Shown: positions 1 to 7,020, counted from the stretch's first letter. The stretch: DNA of 13,443 nt from Planctomycetota bacterium (GCA_016209665.1 JACQVT010000719.1:1-13443); one strand, 5' to 3'. The notes: generated from the letters alone by a model not told the origin. Made by a program: numbers and translations.

Positions 1-36
1 ACCTTCGACCCCGGCCTCATGACTCTGAATACGACT

Positions 37-108
37 TAGAGTGCATCCTAAAACCCGTGTGGGACCGGCTTCCAGCCGGTCGGTTTTCAGGGTTTTAGGA
101 TGCACAGT
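37..108. mobile_element. MITE-like insertion with perfect 16-bp terminal inverted repeats
   Basis: The arms gtgcatcctaaaaccc (41-56) and its exact reverse complement (90-105) enclose a small inner hairpin (63-81). The element separates two codons of a recognisable protein motif (NTT | YYWRID), so it is a recent insertion rather than an ancestral spacer. The net gain is 72 bp. TTA occurs at both edges (36-38 and 108-110), which could be a 3-bp target duplication. It brings in-frame stops TAG (37-39) and TAA (49-51). It encodes no transposase, so it would have to be mobilised in trans. Confidence 0.75.
58..81 (-). repeat. REP-like CCGGC hairpin inside the 72-bp insertion
   Basis: Stem arms gaccggct (63-70) and agccggtc (74-81) close a 3-nt loop, with tgtggg immediately before the stem. 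Read on the minus strand this is stem plus cccaca, the same unit that occurs twice in tandem at 9018-9077 on the plus strand. The copies differ at one stem base pair (T-A here, A-T there), a paired change that keeps the hairpin. Confidence 0.7.
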
Positions 109-435
109 TACTACTGGCGGATTGACGAGGTTAACACTGCGGGTACGACCACCGGCGATGTGTGGAGTTTTGTGACCAGGGGGCCGCTGGGGGATTTTGA
201 TGCCGACGGCGACGTGGACCAGGAGGATTTCGGGAGGTTGCAGGCTTGCCTTTCCGGGAGCGGTGCCTTCCCTGACCCTGATTGCGGAGCGGCGGACCTG
301 GACGGCGACGGGGATGTGGATCAGAGCGATGTCGACGTGTTCCGGGCGTGCATGAGTGGAGCAAACATCTTAGCCGGTTGCTGACCACCGGGCCGGGAGT
401 GATGGCTTCTTCCTGAATGGGACATCATGGCTGAA

Positions 436-470
436 TCGAAGCGCTCGTGTTGAGCGTAGTCGAAGCGCTC
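436..470. repeat. 11-bp direct repeat pair in a short intergenic gap
   Basis: tcgaagcgctc occurs at 436-446 and again at 460-470, separated by gtgttgagcgtag. The block lies in the 102-bp gap between the broken dockerin gene and the beta-propeller gene, just upstream of the latter's ribosome-binding site. It resembles the 'cttcgactacgctcaacac' dispersed repeats seen in several bacterial phyla. Function is unknown. The rest of the gap (385-486) shows no clear promoter. Confidence 0.45.
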
Positions 471-472
471 CC

Positions 473-499
473 AGGAAAGTGGCAAAATGAAGCGAGGAG
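473..499 (+). promoter_or_regulatory. Two Shine-Dalgarno sites serving alternative starts
   Basis: aggaaag at 473-479 lies 7 nt before the ATG at 487. gaggag at 494-499 lies 5 nt before a second in-frame ATG at 505. Both are plausible. The second start gives a more typical signal peptide (MLKMTLFAVAASLAFA), so the true start of this gene is undecided between 487 and 505. Confidence 0.45.
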
Positions 500-1542
500 T
501 TCAAATGCTCAAGATGACCCTGTTTGCCGTCGCAGCGTCGCTTGCCTTTGCGGGCAATCCCGTGGCGGAAATGGAGGCGGAGTTCACGTCGCCCGACTCG
601 GGCTTTTTCGTTCTGGCCCGGCATGAGGGCACAGGCGAGATGTGGGCCGGCACCTACGGCGGCGACAAGTCGCGCCTCTTCGTCAGGCGGGACGGCGCCT
701 GGAAACTGCATACGGAGCTGCCGGAGACGGAGTCCGTCTTCCGCCTGGTTTATCATCGGGGCACGAAGACTCTCTACGCCAACCTGGAGCGGAACTCCAA
801 AGCTCCCTGCATCATGCGGCTGGACGCAGACCGCTGGGTGGACACGGGGGCCGGCCACGACTACCCAGAAACGCAGGGTACGATGGGTCTGGGACTAGGC
901 GTCGGGGCCGACGGCAGGCTTTATGCCGGCGTGACGCCTTATACGCCGGGGCAGCCATCAAAGGGCTATGTGTGGCGCAGCACGGACGGAGTCCGCTGGG
1001 AGAAGTTCGCGGAGACGCAGAGCGTCACCAAGCACTTCATCGCCTATCGCGGAAGGACCTATGCCGTGTTGACCTTCGGCAGGGGAGGCAACCAGCTCGT
1101 TCGCCTGGGGAAGACCGGCTGGGAGACAGTGTGCGAGTTGCCCGATGAAAAGGGTTTGCAGTACGCGGTGGAGTTTGGAGAGAGCCTCTTCCTCGGCGGC
1201 TCCGATGCCGCCACAAGCAAGGCGGCCATCTACCGGTATGACGGCTCCTCCCTAAAGAAAACCTTCGAGGCCGAAAGGGGAGGAGGCTTCTTCTCGTTTG
1301 CGATGGTCCGGCAGGATGGTCGGGACTGGCTCTATGTGGGTCATAGTGCAGGCTGGCGTGTGAAGGGTAAGCAGGCCGCCCTGTATCGCAGTGCCGACGG
1401 AGTTAAATGGGAGCCGGCGCAGGTATTCGACGAGGCCGAGTGCTGGGCAGTGGCAGCAGGGGAGAGTCCGGGCGTGCTTTATGCGGCGACCCGGCAGGAG
1501 GGCGGCCACGGAAAGATCTACAGGGCGGAGTTCAAACGCTGA
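487..1542 (+). CDS. Secreted beta-propeller-like protein with Asp-box (BNR-type) motifs
   Basis: A 351-residue protein (345 if it starts at 505) with a signal peptide (hydrophobic stretch about residues 10-22, ending AFAG). The mature part consists of short beta-rich units alternating with statements such as 'RLYAGVTPY', 'ALYRSADG' and 'VLYAATRQ'. Two Asp-box-like turns are visible: S165-T-D-G-V-R-W171 and S302-A-D-G-V-K-W308. These are typical of sialidase, photosystem-stability-factor and exo-glycosidase-like propellers. I see no set of catalytic residues that would identify a sialidase, so I call only the fold. It is exported and might bind or process polysaccharide, but its substrate cannot be read from sequence. 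It stands alone between two dockerin-tail remnants, and by eye it is less GC-extreme than the genes downstream, which fits an accessory gene. Confidence 0.8.
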   Translation: MKRGVQMLKMTLFAVAASLAFAGNPVAEMEAEFTSPDSGFFVLARHEGTGEMWAGTYGGDKSRLFVRRDGAWKLHTELPETESVFRLVYHRGTKTLYANLERNSKAPCIMRLDADRWVDTGAGHDYPETQGTMGLGLGVGADGRLYAGVTPYTPGQPSKGYVWRSTDGVRWEKFAETQSVTKHFIAYRGRTYAVLTFGRGGNQLVRLGKTGWETVCELPDEKGLQYAVEFGESLFLGGSDAATSKAAIYRYDGSSLKKTFEAERGGGFFSFAMVRQDGRDWLYVGHSAGWRVKGKQAALYRSADGVKWEPAQVFDEAECWAVAAGESPGVLYAATRQEGGHGKIYRAEFKR

Positions 1543-1974
1543 GAGGGACGACCGGGCCGTGGGGACCGCAAGTCACGGTGTTCTTGACATCCGTCAGTTG
1601 TATGGCACCGGGCAGCGATGCTGTTGAGAACCGGATGACCGCTCACTCCGGCGCCGGCGGTCTCCTATGTGGGAGCGATTCCCCCGGACTGTACTTTGAC
1701 TCCAGATGACCATGGCATCCTTCGGGCGGACTTCGACCATGACGGCGACATAGACCAGGCCGACTTCGCCACGTGGCAGGTTTGTTACAGTGGATCTCTT
1801 CTCGCCGATCCAGACTGCGCCAACTGACCGTGCAGCCTGCTGTTGCCCCGCGAGTTCACCGCAGGACAGACATCGCCCGCCTACCCCGGCACGCGCTGCC
1901 TGGCGGGACGATCGAGCATGCGAGTTGCCCGGTCCCTTGTCAGTGGCCCGAGGGCGGGCCATACTGGCCCCGCG
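1543..1974. other. 432-bp gap with a dockerin remnant and no intact gene
   Basis: No complete gene fits here. The stretch 1543-1638 holds nothing I can name. From 1639 to 1827 there is an orphan dockerin tail (listed separately). From 1828 to 1974 the frame of the downstream transporter stays open from a TTG at 1843 and includes an ATG at 1918, but its translation (MPREFTAGQTSPAYPGTRC...) is neither membrane-like nor like a signal peptide, so I treat it as leader DNA. I found no good promoter or terminator. Confidence 0.5.
1639..1827 (+). pseudogene. Orphan C-terminal dockerin-like fragment
   Basis: After an in-frame stop at 1636-1638 the frame reads PLTPAPAVSYVG, then RADFDHDGDIDQADF, ATWQVCYSGSLLADPDCAN and a stop at 1825-1827. 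The Asp-rich loop, the helix with a central Cys and the 'ADPDCAN' ending match the second half and natural C terminus of planctomycete dockerin-like tails. There is no ATG, no ribosome-binding site and no preceding first repeat, so this is probably the remnant of a deleted gene. It is in the same frame as the propeller gene, but several stops lie between them, so simple readthrough is not supported. Confidence 0.6.
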
Positions 1975-3405
1975 ATGGCACGGATTCAGCCGGTGCTCGG
2001 GCTCCTGGTGATGGTCGGGTTGATGTATGCGTTCAGCGCCGACCGGCGGGCGGTGCGCTGGCGGGTGGTGGTTTGGGGGCTGGCACTTCAGTTCATCTTC
2101 GCGCTGTTCGTCCTGCATACGTCGGTGGGGCAGGCGTTCTTCGACGGGGTCAACCGCGGCTTCATGGGTGTGATGAAGGCGGCCCAGGAGGGGGCGGCGT
2201 TCGTGTTCGGCCCGCCCGGCGTGACCGACGACGTGCCGGTGGGCCACGTGGGGCCGGGCGGCGAGTTCAGGCAGATCGGCTCGACGGTCGCCCGCGTCGG
2301 CTTTCAGTTCGCGTTCCGGGCGCTGCCGCCCATCATCTTCTTCTCGGCCCTGATGGCGATCGGATACCACCTGGGCGTGATGCAGTGGATCGTCCGAGCG
2401 TTCGCCAAGGTGATGTCGGTGTCGATGAAAACCAGCGGGGCCGAGACCATGTCGGCCGCGGCGAACATCTTCGTCGGCCAGACCGAGGCCCCGCTCATGG
2501 TGCGGCCCTACGTCAACTCGATGACCAATTCCGAACTGATGGCCATCATGGTGGGGGGGTTCGCCAACACGGCCGGCGGCGTCATGCTGATGTACATCAG
2601 CATGTTGCAGGACCGCGTGCCGGACATCGGGGCCCACCTGCTGACCAGCAGCGTGCTGACCGGGCCGGCCTCGCTGATGATGGCCAAGCTGCTGCTGCCC
2701 GAAACCGCCCGGCCGACCACCCTTGACACGCCGCGGCCCTTGACACGCGATGCGGCTTCGCCGCTCTTGGACGCTTCGCGTCCGGTCGCGCGTCAAGGGC
2801 GGTCGCGTTCGCGACCAGGAGCGGCAGAGCCGCGCGGCGAGTCAAGGGCCACCGCGGGCGACGTGCGGATCGAGCTGCCCAGGACCGACGCGAACCTGAT
2901 CGACGCCGCCGCCCGCGGTACGCAGGAGGGCCTGGGCCTCGCTCTGAACGTGGCCGCGATGCTGATCGTGTTCATCGCGATGGTCGCCCTGGCGGACCTA
3001 GGCCTGGCGTGGACCAGCCAGCACGTGTTTGGCGCCGAACAGCCGTGGACGCTGGCGACGATCTTCGGCAAGCTGTTCTGGCCGCTGGCCTGGCTGATGG
3101 GCGTGCCGCTGATGGACTGCGCGGCCGTGGGCAACCTGTTGGGCGTCAAGACGTTCCTCAACGAGCTGGTCGCCTACAAGCAACTGGCCGACACGGGCGG
3201 CGGGCTGTCGGACCGGTCGTACCTGATCGCCTCGTATGCCCTGTGCGGGTTCGCGAACATCGGGTCCATCGGCATCCAGATCGGCGGCATCGGGGCGATG
3301 GCCCCGGAACGCCGCGGCGACCTGGCCCGCCTTGGCGTCAAGGCGATGATCGCCGGTTCGTTCGCGACGTTCTCGGCGGCGTGCGTCGTGGCCATCCTCG
3401 TGTAG
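1975..3405 (+). CDS. Concentrative nucleoside transporter, CNT family, with a repeat-derived loop
   Basis: An inner-membrane cation-coupled nucleoside importer. From the ATG at 1975 it has 476 residues. Hydrophobic helices occur near residues 5-20, 31-52, 110-135, 190-210, 222-245, 320-345, 360-380, 413-440 and 450-476. The substrate-binding residues known from the Vibrio cholerae CNT structure all have counterparts: Q169-T170-E171 in VGQTEAPL, E397 in LNELVAYK, and N428 and S431 in GFANIGSIGI. These strongly support an active nucleoside permease. Residues about 249-292 are an Arg/Pro-rich insertion encoded by a nested inverted repeat, and without it the length would be normal for the family. 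The start is uncertain: TTG 1843 and ATG 1918 are in frame upstream, but 1975 begins right before the first helix. None has a strong ribosome-binding site. It has no operon partner. Confidence 0.92.
   Translation: MARIQPVLGLLVMVGLMYAFSADRRAVRWRVVVWGLALQFIFALFVLHTSVGQAFFDGVNRGFMGVMKAAQEGAAFVFGPPGVTDDVPVGHVGPGGEFRQIGSTVARVGFQFAFRALPPIIFFSALMAIGYHLGVMQWIVRAFAKVMSVSMKTSGAETMSAAANIFVGQTEAPLMVRPYVNSMTNSELMAIMVGGFANTAGGVMLMYISMLQDRVPDIGAHLLTSSVLTGPASLMMAKLLLPETARPTTLDTPRPLTRDAASPLLDASRPVARQGRSRSRPGAAEPRGESRATAGDVRIELPRTDANLIDAAARGTQEGLGLALNVAAMLIVFIAMVALADLGLAWTSQHVFGAEQPWTLATIFGKLFWPLAWLMGVPLMDCAAVGNLLGVKTFLNELVAYKQLADTGGGLSDRSYLIASYALCGFANIGSIGIQIGGIGAMAPERRGDLARLGVKAMIAGSFATFSAACVVAILV
2720..2848. 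repeat. Nested inverted repeat inserted in frame within the CNT gene
   Basis: The 8-mer cccttgac occurs at 2720-2727 and 2737-2744, and its complement gtcaaggg at 2792-2799 and 2841-2848. The arms extend: 2737-2750 pairs with 2786-2799 at 13 of 14 positions, and gcggcttcgccgctcttgg (2752-2770) pairs with 2812-2830 except at three positions. The block is 129 bp (43 codons), has no stop in the transporter's frame, and encodes LDTPRPLTRDAASPLLDASR and following Arg-rich residues in a loop between membrane helices. It looks like a palindromic repeat that landed in a tolerant loop. Confidence 0.7.
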
Positions 3406-3448
3406 TCAGGAATCCGGAATGTGTCGTCCGAGCCGGTGGGAGTCAACC

Positions 3449-3520
3449 AGCACGAAGCGCAAGCGAGTGCTCAATCGTCGGCGCGAATCGCGTGATGAGC
3501 ACTCGCTTGCGATTCGTGCT
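3449..3520. repeat. 72-bp palindrome with 25-bp arms
   Basis: 3449-3473 (agcacgaagcgcaagcgagt...) is the reverse complement of 3496-3520 with one mismatch in 25. The 22-nt loop itself contains a perfect small hairpin, cgcga-a-tcgcg (3482-3492). It lies between the transporter stop (3405) and the glycosidase start (3573). There is no T-tract after it, so it is not a textbook terminator, although it could still protect or end a transcript. The 'agcacgaagcgcaagcgagt' string is one I associate with dispersed repeats of planctomycete genomes. A 17-bp piece recurs at 5846-5862. The remainder of the 167-bp gap shows nothing else clear. Confidence 0.8.
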
Positions 3521-3572
3521 CGTACATGACGAGTTCTGTGTTCGCGCATAGGCGGTAACTGGGAGGCACGGG

Positions 3573-5813
3573 ATGAACCGCTTGGTCAATCTGCTGGTGG
3601 CGATGTCGTTGGTCTCGGCCGTGCGGGCGGAGCCGTTGCTGCGGTGGCAGTCGGGTACGCCGGCGCGGCCGGGGCTCAAGCTGGGAGCAACGGTCGATCG
3701 CACGTTCGTGCTCGACTGGCGGTATACGCCGCCGGACTGGCAGACGTCGATCTGCCTGATCGACGATGGGCTAAAGACGCTCGTCGGCAAGGACGGGGCG
3801 ATGCTCTACGACTACGGCGGCAGCGGCTCGGCCGCCGGCTTCGCCACGCGGGTCACGCTCCATCTGGACGATGGGGAGGACCGCTGGGTCGGCCAGCGAA
3901 TCGAGGACCCGCGAGTGCCGATCGTCATCACCGAGATGTTGCGGAACGGCATCGAGCTGCGGATACAGGCGTTTGCCGTGCCGGACACGGCCGTCTGGCC
4001 GTCGCCGCCGACACGTGAATTCGTCCGTCGTGCCGGCATCCCCGCCAGCCAGGCGGTCCGGATGGGGCCGCCGCGGGCGGACCTCGTTCTGGCGACCCTC
4101 ACGAACCAGGGCCCGTCTACCGTTGAAGTTCGGCCGCAGGTTCGCGTGCACTCCACCAAGGCCATCCGCTTCGACAAGGCGGCACAGATCGTCTGGGTTG
4201 GCGATCGGCCGATGATCGGCATGTTGCCGGGGGCCACGGTCGCCTCACGCAGCGAGCGCGAATGCGTGGTCGTATTGCCGGCGATGTCGCTGCCGCCGGG
4301 TGAATCGCGGCAGCTTGTCGTGCCGTTTCATCACAGCGTCGACGCCATTACCTGGTCCATCGAGGCGGCAACGCGGGCCCTGGATGCCGCTCGCGCCTAC
4401 TGGAGGAAGGCGGACTTGCCGTATGGCCGCATCAGCGTGCCCGACGCCAACGTGCGGGCGATGATCGACTCGTCCATCCGCAACATCTACCAGGCCCGCG
4501 AGATCAAGGACGGGCTGCCCGCGTTCCAGGTGGGGCCGACGTGCTATCGCGGCCTGTGGATCGTCGACGGAGCGTTCCTGCTCGAAGCGGTGACCATGCT
4601 GAATCGTTCGGCCGAGACGCGGGCCGGCGTGCAGTACATGCTCAACCACCAGAACGCGGACGGCTCGTTCGAGCTGTTGACGCAATACTGGAAGGAAACG
4701 GGCATCGTCCTGTGGGTGATCGACCGGCACGAGCAGTTGACCGGCGATACGGCCTGGCTGCGGGAGACCTGGCCGCGGGTCGAGCGGGCAGTCCAGTCCA
4801 TCCAGTCGCTCCGTCGCAAGGCCTCGCAGGACCCAGCCGCCCCCTACGCCGGACTGGTGCCGCCCGGGTTCCCCGACGGCGGGCTGGGCGGGCCCATCGC
4901 CGAGTATACGAACGTCTATTGGCTGCTCGTCGGCCTCGAATCGGCGGTTGCGATCGCGGCCCGCACCGGTCATACCGACCAGGCGGCCGCGTGGCAGCGC
5001 GAGTATGACGACATGTGGAGGGCGTTTCGCAAGGCGGCCGAGCGCGACCTCGCGGCGGATGCGTTCGGCAACAAGATGCTGCCCGTACCCATGCAGCGGC
5101 CGCTCGACAGGGCCCCACACAAGGCGCTGTGGGCGTTCTGCCACGCCATTCACCCCGGCGAGCTGTTCGCCCCCGACGACCCGATCATGCTCGGCACTTT
5201 GGCATCGCTGACCGACAACGAGTGCGAGGGGCTCGTCAAGGGCACGGGTTGGCTGGATACCGGCATCTGGAACTATTTCGGCGGGTTTTACGGCCATGCG
5301 TTTGCCTGGCTGGGGCAGGGGGACAAGGCCGCCCAGGTGCTGTACGCCTTCGGCAACCATGCCTCGCCGCTGCTGGCCTGGCGGGAGGAGCAGTCGCCGG
5401 TCGGCCAGGGCGGCGAAATCTGCGGGGACATGCCGCACAACTGGGCGAGCGCCGAGTTCATCCGGCTCAGCCTGCACCTGCTGGTGTTCGAGCGGGGCGA
5501 CGAACTGCACCTGTTGGAGGGGCTCCCGCCGACGTGGCTGACGCCCGGAGCGAAGACCACCGTGGAGGACGTTCTGACGCGGTTCGGGCCGTTCTCGATG
5601 ATGCTGCGGGTGTCTGATGACGGACAAACGGCGGACCTGGAGATCCGACCGCCGGCACGCAGACCGCCCGCTCGCCTTGTCCTACACACCCGCGACTGGG
5701 CGGAGGCCGTGATGCTGGACGGCCGCGCGCTGGTCGACGGCCGCGACCTGAGCCCGACCCAACGCTCGACCATCCGGATCACCATCCGCCTGCCGGGTCA
5801 TCAGTCTCCCTGA
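3573..5813 (+). CDS. Secreted six-hairpin (alpha/alpha)6 glycosidase-like protein
   Basis: 746 residues. The start at ATG 3573 is set by gggagg at 3561-3566, 6 nt upstream, and by a clean signal peptide (MNRLVNLLVAMSLVSAVRA). Residues about 20-270 look like an N-terminal beta-sandwich, about 285-650 are helical, and the last 95 or so are beta-rich. The helical part has landmarks of six-hairpin glycosidases: YRGLWIVDGAFLLEA (Asp332), TGDTAWLRETWPRVERAV, NVYWLLVGLESAVAIA, and GGEICGDMPHNWASAEFIRL (Glu615, Asp619). Asp332 and Glu615 are my candidates for catalytic acid and base. The layout recalls GH15, GH63, GH78 and related clans, but I cannot assign a CAZy family or substrate. It probably acts in the periplasm or outside the cell on a plant- or algal-type glycan. 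It is monocistronic and convergent with the next gene. Confidence 0.75.
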   Translation: MNRLVNLLVAMSLVSAVRAEPLLRWQSGTPARPGLKLGATVDRTFVLDWRYTPPDWQTSICLIDDGLKTLVGKDGAMLYDYGGSGSAAGFATRVTLHLDDGEDRWVGQRIEDPRVPIVITEMLRNGIELRIQAFAVPDTAVWPSPPTREFVRRAGIPASQAVRMGPPRADLVLATLTNQGPSTVEVRPQVRVHSTKAIRFDKAAQIVWVGDRPMIGMLPGATVASRSERECVVVLPAMSLPPGESRQLVVPFHHSVDAITWSIEAATRALDAARAYWRKADLPYGRISVPDANVRAMIDSSIRNIYQAREIKDGLPAFQVGPTCYRGLWIVDGAFLLEAVTMLNRSAETRAGVQYMLNHQNADGSFELLTQYWKETGIVLWVIDRHEQLTGDTAWLRETWPRVERAVQSIQSLRRKASQDPAAPYAGLVPPGFPDGGLGGPIAEYTNVYWLLVGLESAVAIAARTGHTDQAAAWQREYDDMWRAFRKAAERDLAADAFGNKMLPVPMQRPLDRAPHKALWAFCHAIHPGELFAPDDPIMLGTLASLTDNECEGLVKGTGWLDTGIWNYFGGFYGHAFAWLGQGDKAAQVLYAFGNHASPLLAWREEQSPVGQGGEICGDMPHNWASAEFIRLSLHLLVFERGDELHLLEGLPPTWLTPGAKTTVEDVLTRFGPFSMMLRVSDDGQTADLEIRPPARRPPARLVLHTRDWAEAVMLDGRALVDGRDLSPTQRSTIRITIRLPGHQSP

Positions 5814-5819
5814 CCGAGC

Positions 5820-5894
5820 GATCGCGCGATCACCAACCGGGCGCGTGCGCTTCGTGCTGGTTTACTCGCATCGTGTCGAACGATTCAGTTGGTG
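5820..5894. repeat. Hairpins and a partial palindrome copy in the convergent gap
   Basis: The 88-bp gap between two convergent genes holds the perfect palindrome gatcgcgcgatc (5820-5831), the inverted pair caccaac (5831-5837) and gttggtg (5888-5894), and tgcgcttcgtgctggtt (5846-5862). The last is an exact 17-bp match to the reverse complement of 3445-3461, so it is a fragment of the palindrome family at 3449-3520. A bidirectional termination role is possible from position, but there is no T-tract. Confidence 0.5.
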
Positions 5895-5901
5895 TTCCGA
5901 C

Positions 5902-7020
5902 TTACTCCGCGCCGGAACTGGCGGCTCTGGCGGGCGGCTCGCCGGGCCGGGTGTCGGCGGAAGAATCGTCGGCCGAGGTCTTTTTCGGAACCTCCGGCGT
6001 CTTCACCTTCAACGGCATCGCGGTGGCCATGTAGTAGACGTTCGGTGTCTTGACGTCGGCGAAGTTGCGATCGACGTGCTTGAGGAGGGGTTCGAGCAGG
6101 CTCGCGGCGGCGGGCTGCGTCGAGGCCCGCAGGCGGTCGATCCACTGCTCCACGATGCGCCGCTGCACCAGCCCCACCAGCCGTCTGGCGTTGTTGCGTT
6201 CCTGATTCTGATTATCCATCCAGGTCCTGAGCGTGGCGTCCACACGCGACAGGAGGGTGGTGGCGGCCGCCGACTCACCCGCCTCGGCGATCAGGCGGCA
6301 TCGCAGCAGACGGCTCATGAGGTCGTAGGGCATGTGCTCGGGCTTGGCCAGGACGGCGGGCAGGGCCTCGAGGGCCCGCTCGGGGTTGCCGCCCTCGTTG
6401 AGCGCGAACGCCTGCCACAGCAGGGCGGCGGCGGCGGTGTCGGCGTCGCTCGATTCGCGGGCGACGGCCAGCCCGCGGCCGGCCTTGCGCCACTTTTCCT
6501 TCGCGGCTGCATCGCTCGGCTCCAGGTCGGCTTCGTGCAGCACGGCCGCGAACGCCGCGATCGTGTCGGCCGACTGCAACAGGTCGCGCCGCTGCTGCTT
6601 CGTGTCGGCCTGCTCGGGTCCGGTGGATGGCGCACGCTCAAGGATCGCTCTCGCGTGGTCAACCTGCTCCTCGGCGGCACGGGCCGCCTTTGCGATCGAA
6701 CGGCGATCGGTGGCGGTCTCCAGCTTGAGCAGCCACCGCGTGGCGGGTCGGGCGGTCGGGACCGCGACCCACCAGTTCGCCAGCGCCAGGTGTGCCCGCG
6801 CCTTGGCGAGGCCGTCGCGCGCTTCGTCCAGGCGGGCCTCCAGCGAGCGGCGGTCGGCGTCGTTTTGCTTCTGAAGGTCGCCGGGGTCGGCCAGCACCCG
6901 CTCCCAGTCGATCGCCCCCGACGCTCGCTCGTCGTTGGCCGCTCGCACCTCGGTTGCAAGCGCCGCCAGCAGCAGCCCCAGCCCGATCCATGCCGTGGTT
7001 CTCGTCGTACCGAGCATCAT
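5902..7020 (-). CDS. Exported helical repeat (TPR-like) protein of unknown function
   Basis: 372 residues on the minus strand, with ATG at 7018-7020 and an adjacent second ATG at 7015-7017. The N terminus is a signal peptide (MMLGTTRTTAWIGLGLLLAALATEVRA) with no lipobox Cys. The rest is almost wholly helical and Ala/Arg/Glu-rich, with TPR-like pairs such as ALLWQAFALNEGGNPERALE followed by VLAKPEHMPYDLMSRLLRCRL. The C terminus (about 330-372) is a low-complexity tail rich in Pro, Ser, Asp and Ala. I do not recognise a family with a known function. It is divergent from the ExbB/ExbD operon with a 90-bp gap, so it may share control with it and could be another periplasmic partner. That link is positional only. 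I see no strong ribosome-binding site. Confidence 0.75.
   Translation of the reverse strand: MMLGTTRTTAWIGLGLLLAALATEVRAANDERASGAIDWERVLADPGDLQKQNDADRRSLEARLDEARDGLAKARAHLALANWWVAVPTARPATRWLLKLETATDRRSIAKAARAAEEQVDHARAILERAPSTGPEQADTKQQRRDLLQSADTIAAFAAVLHEADLEPSDAAAKEKWRKAGRGLAVARESSDADTAAAALLWQAFALNEGGNPERALEALPAVLAKPEHMPYDLMSRLLRCRLIAEAGESAAATTLLSRVDATLRTWMDNQNQERNNARRLVGLVQRRIVEQWIDRLRASTQPAAASLLEPLLKHVDRNFADVKTPNVYYMATAMPLKVKTPEVPKKTSADDSSADTRPGEPPARAASSGAE

Larger units (their letters stand above)
1..384 (+). pseudogene. C-terminal end of a dockerin-tailed secreted protein, split by a 72-bp insertion
   Basis: The first 12 codons read TFDPGLMTLNTT and then hit an in-frame TAG at 37. The same frame resumes at 109 with YYWRIDEVNTAG...GDVWSFVT. 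Removing 37-108 rejoins NTT to YYWRIDEVN, a motif I know from the end of Ig/LamG-type modules in large secreted planctomycete proteins. After it come two dockerin-like calcium-loop repeats (GDFDADGDVDQEDF, then ADLDGDGDVDQSDV), each followed by a Cys-containing helix (ACLSG, ACMSG), and the natural end at TGA 382-384. The ATG at 100 lies inside the inserted repeat's arm and has no convincing ribosome-binding site, so the 94-residue downstream reading frame is probably not an independent gene. The 5' part lies outside the window. Dockerin-like tails in this phylum are not shown to be cellulosomal; a role in surface attachment or sorting is only a guess. Confidence 0.75.

Noticed and set aside
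100..384. A stand-alone small dockerin protein starting at ATG 100
   Set aside because: The ATG is formed by the inserted element's inverted repeat, there is no ribosome-binding site, and the same frame continues upstream in protein sequence that joins if the insertion is removed.
1584..1612. Promoter with a perfect TTGACA at 1584-1589
   Set aside because: The only -10-like hexamer (tatggc, 1601) is 11 nt away, and nothing suitable lies at 16-18 nt; no intact gene begins shortly after.
1843..1974. A 44-residue N-terminal extension of the transporter from TTG 1843
   Set aside because: The translation is not membrane-like, resembles no signal peptide, and CNT proteins normally begin close to the first helix; kept only as an alternative start.
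1594..2796. A 400-codon minus-strand open frame opposite the start of the transporter
   Set aside because: It is a His/Arg-rich antisense shadow; the plus-strand CNT motifs in the same DNA are unmistakable.
3449..3520. Intrinsic transcription terminator
   Set aside because: The stem is much longer than usual and no T-tract follows; it fits a dispersed palindromic repeat better.
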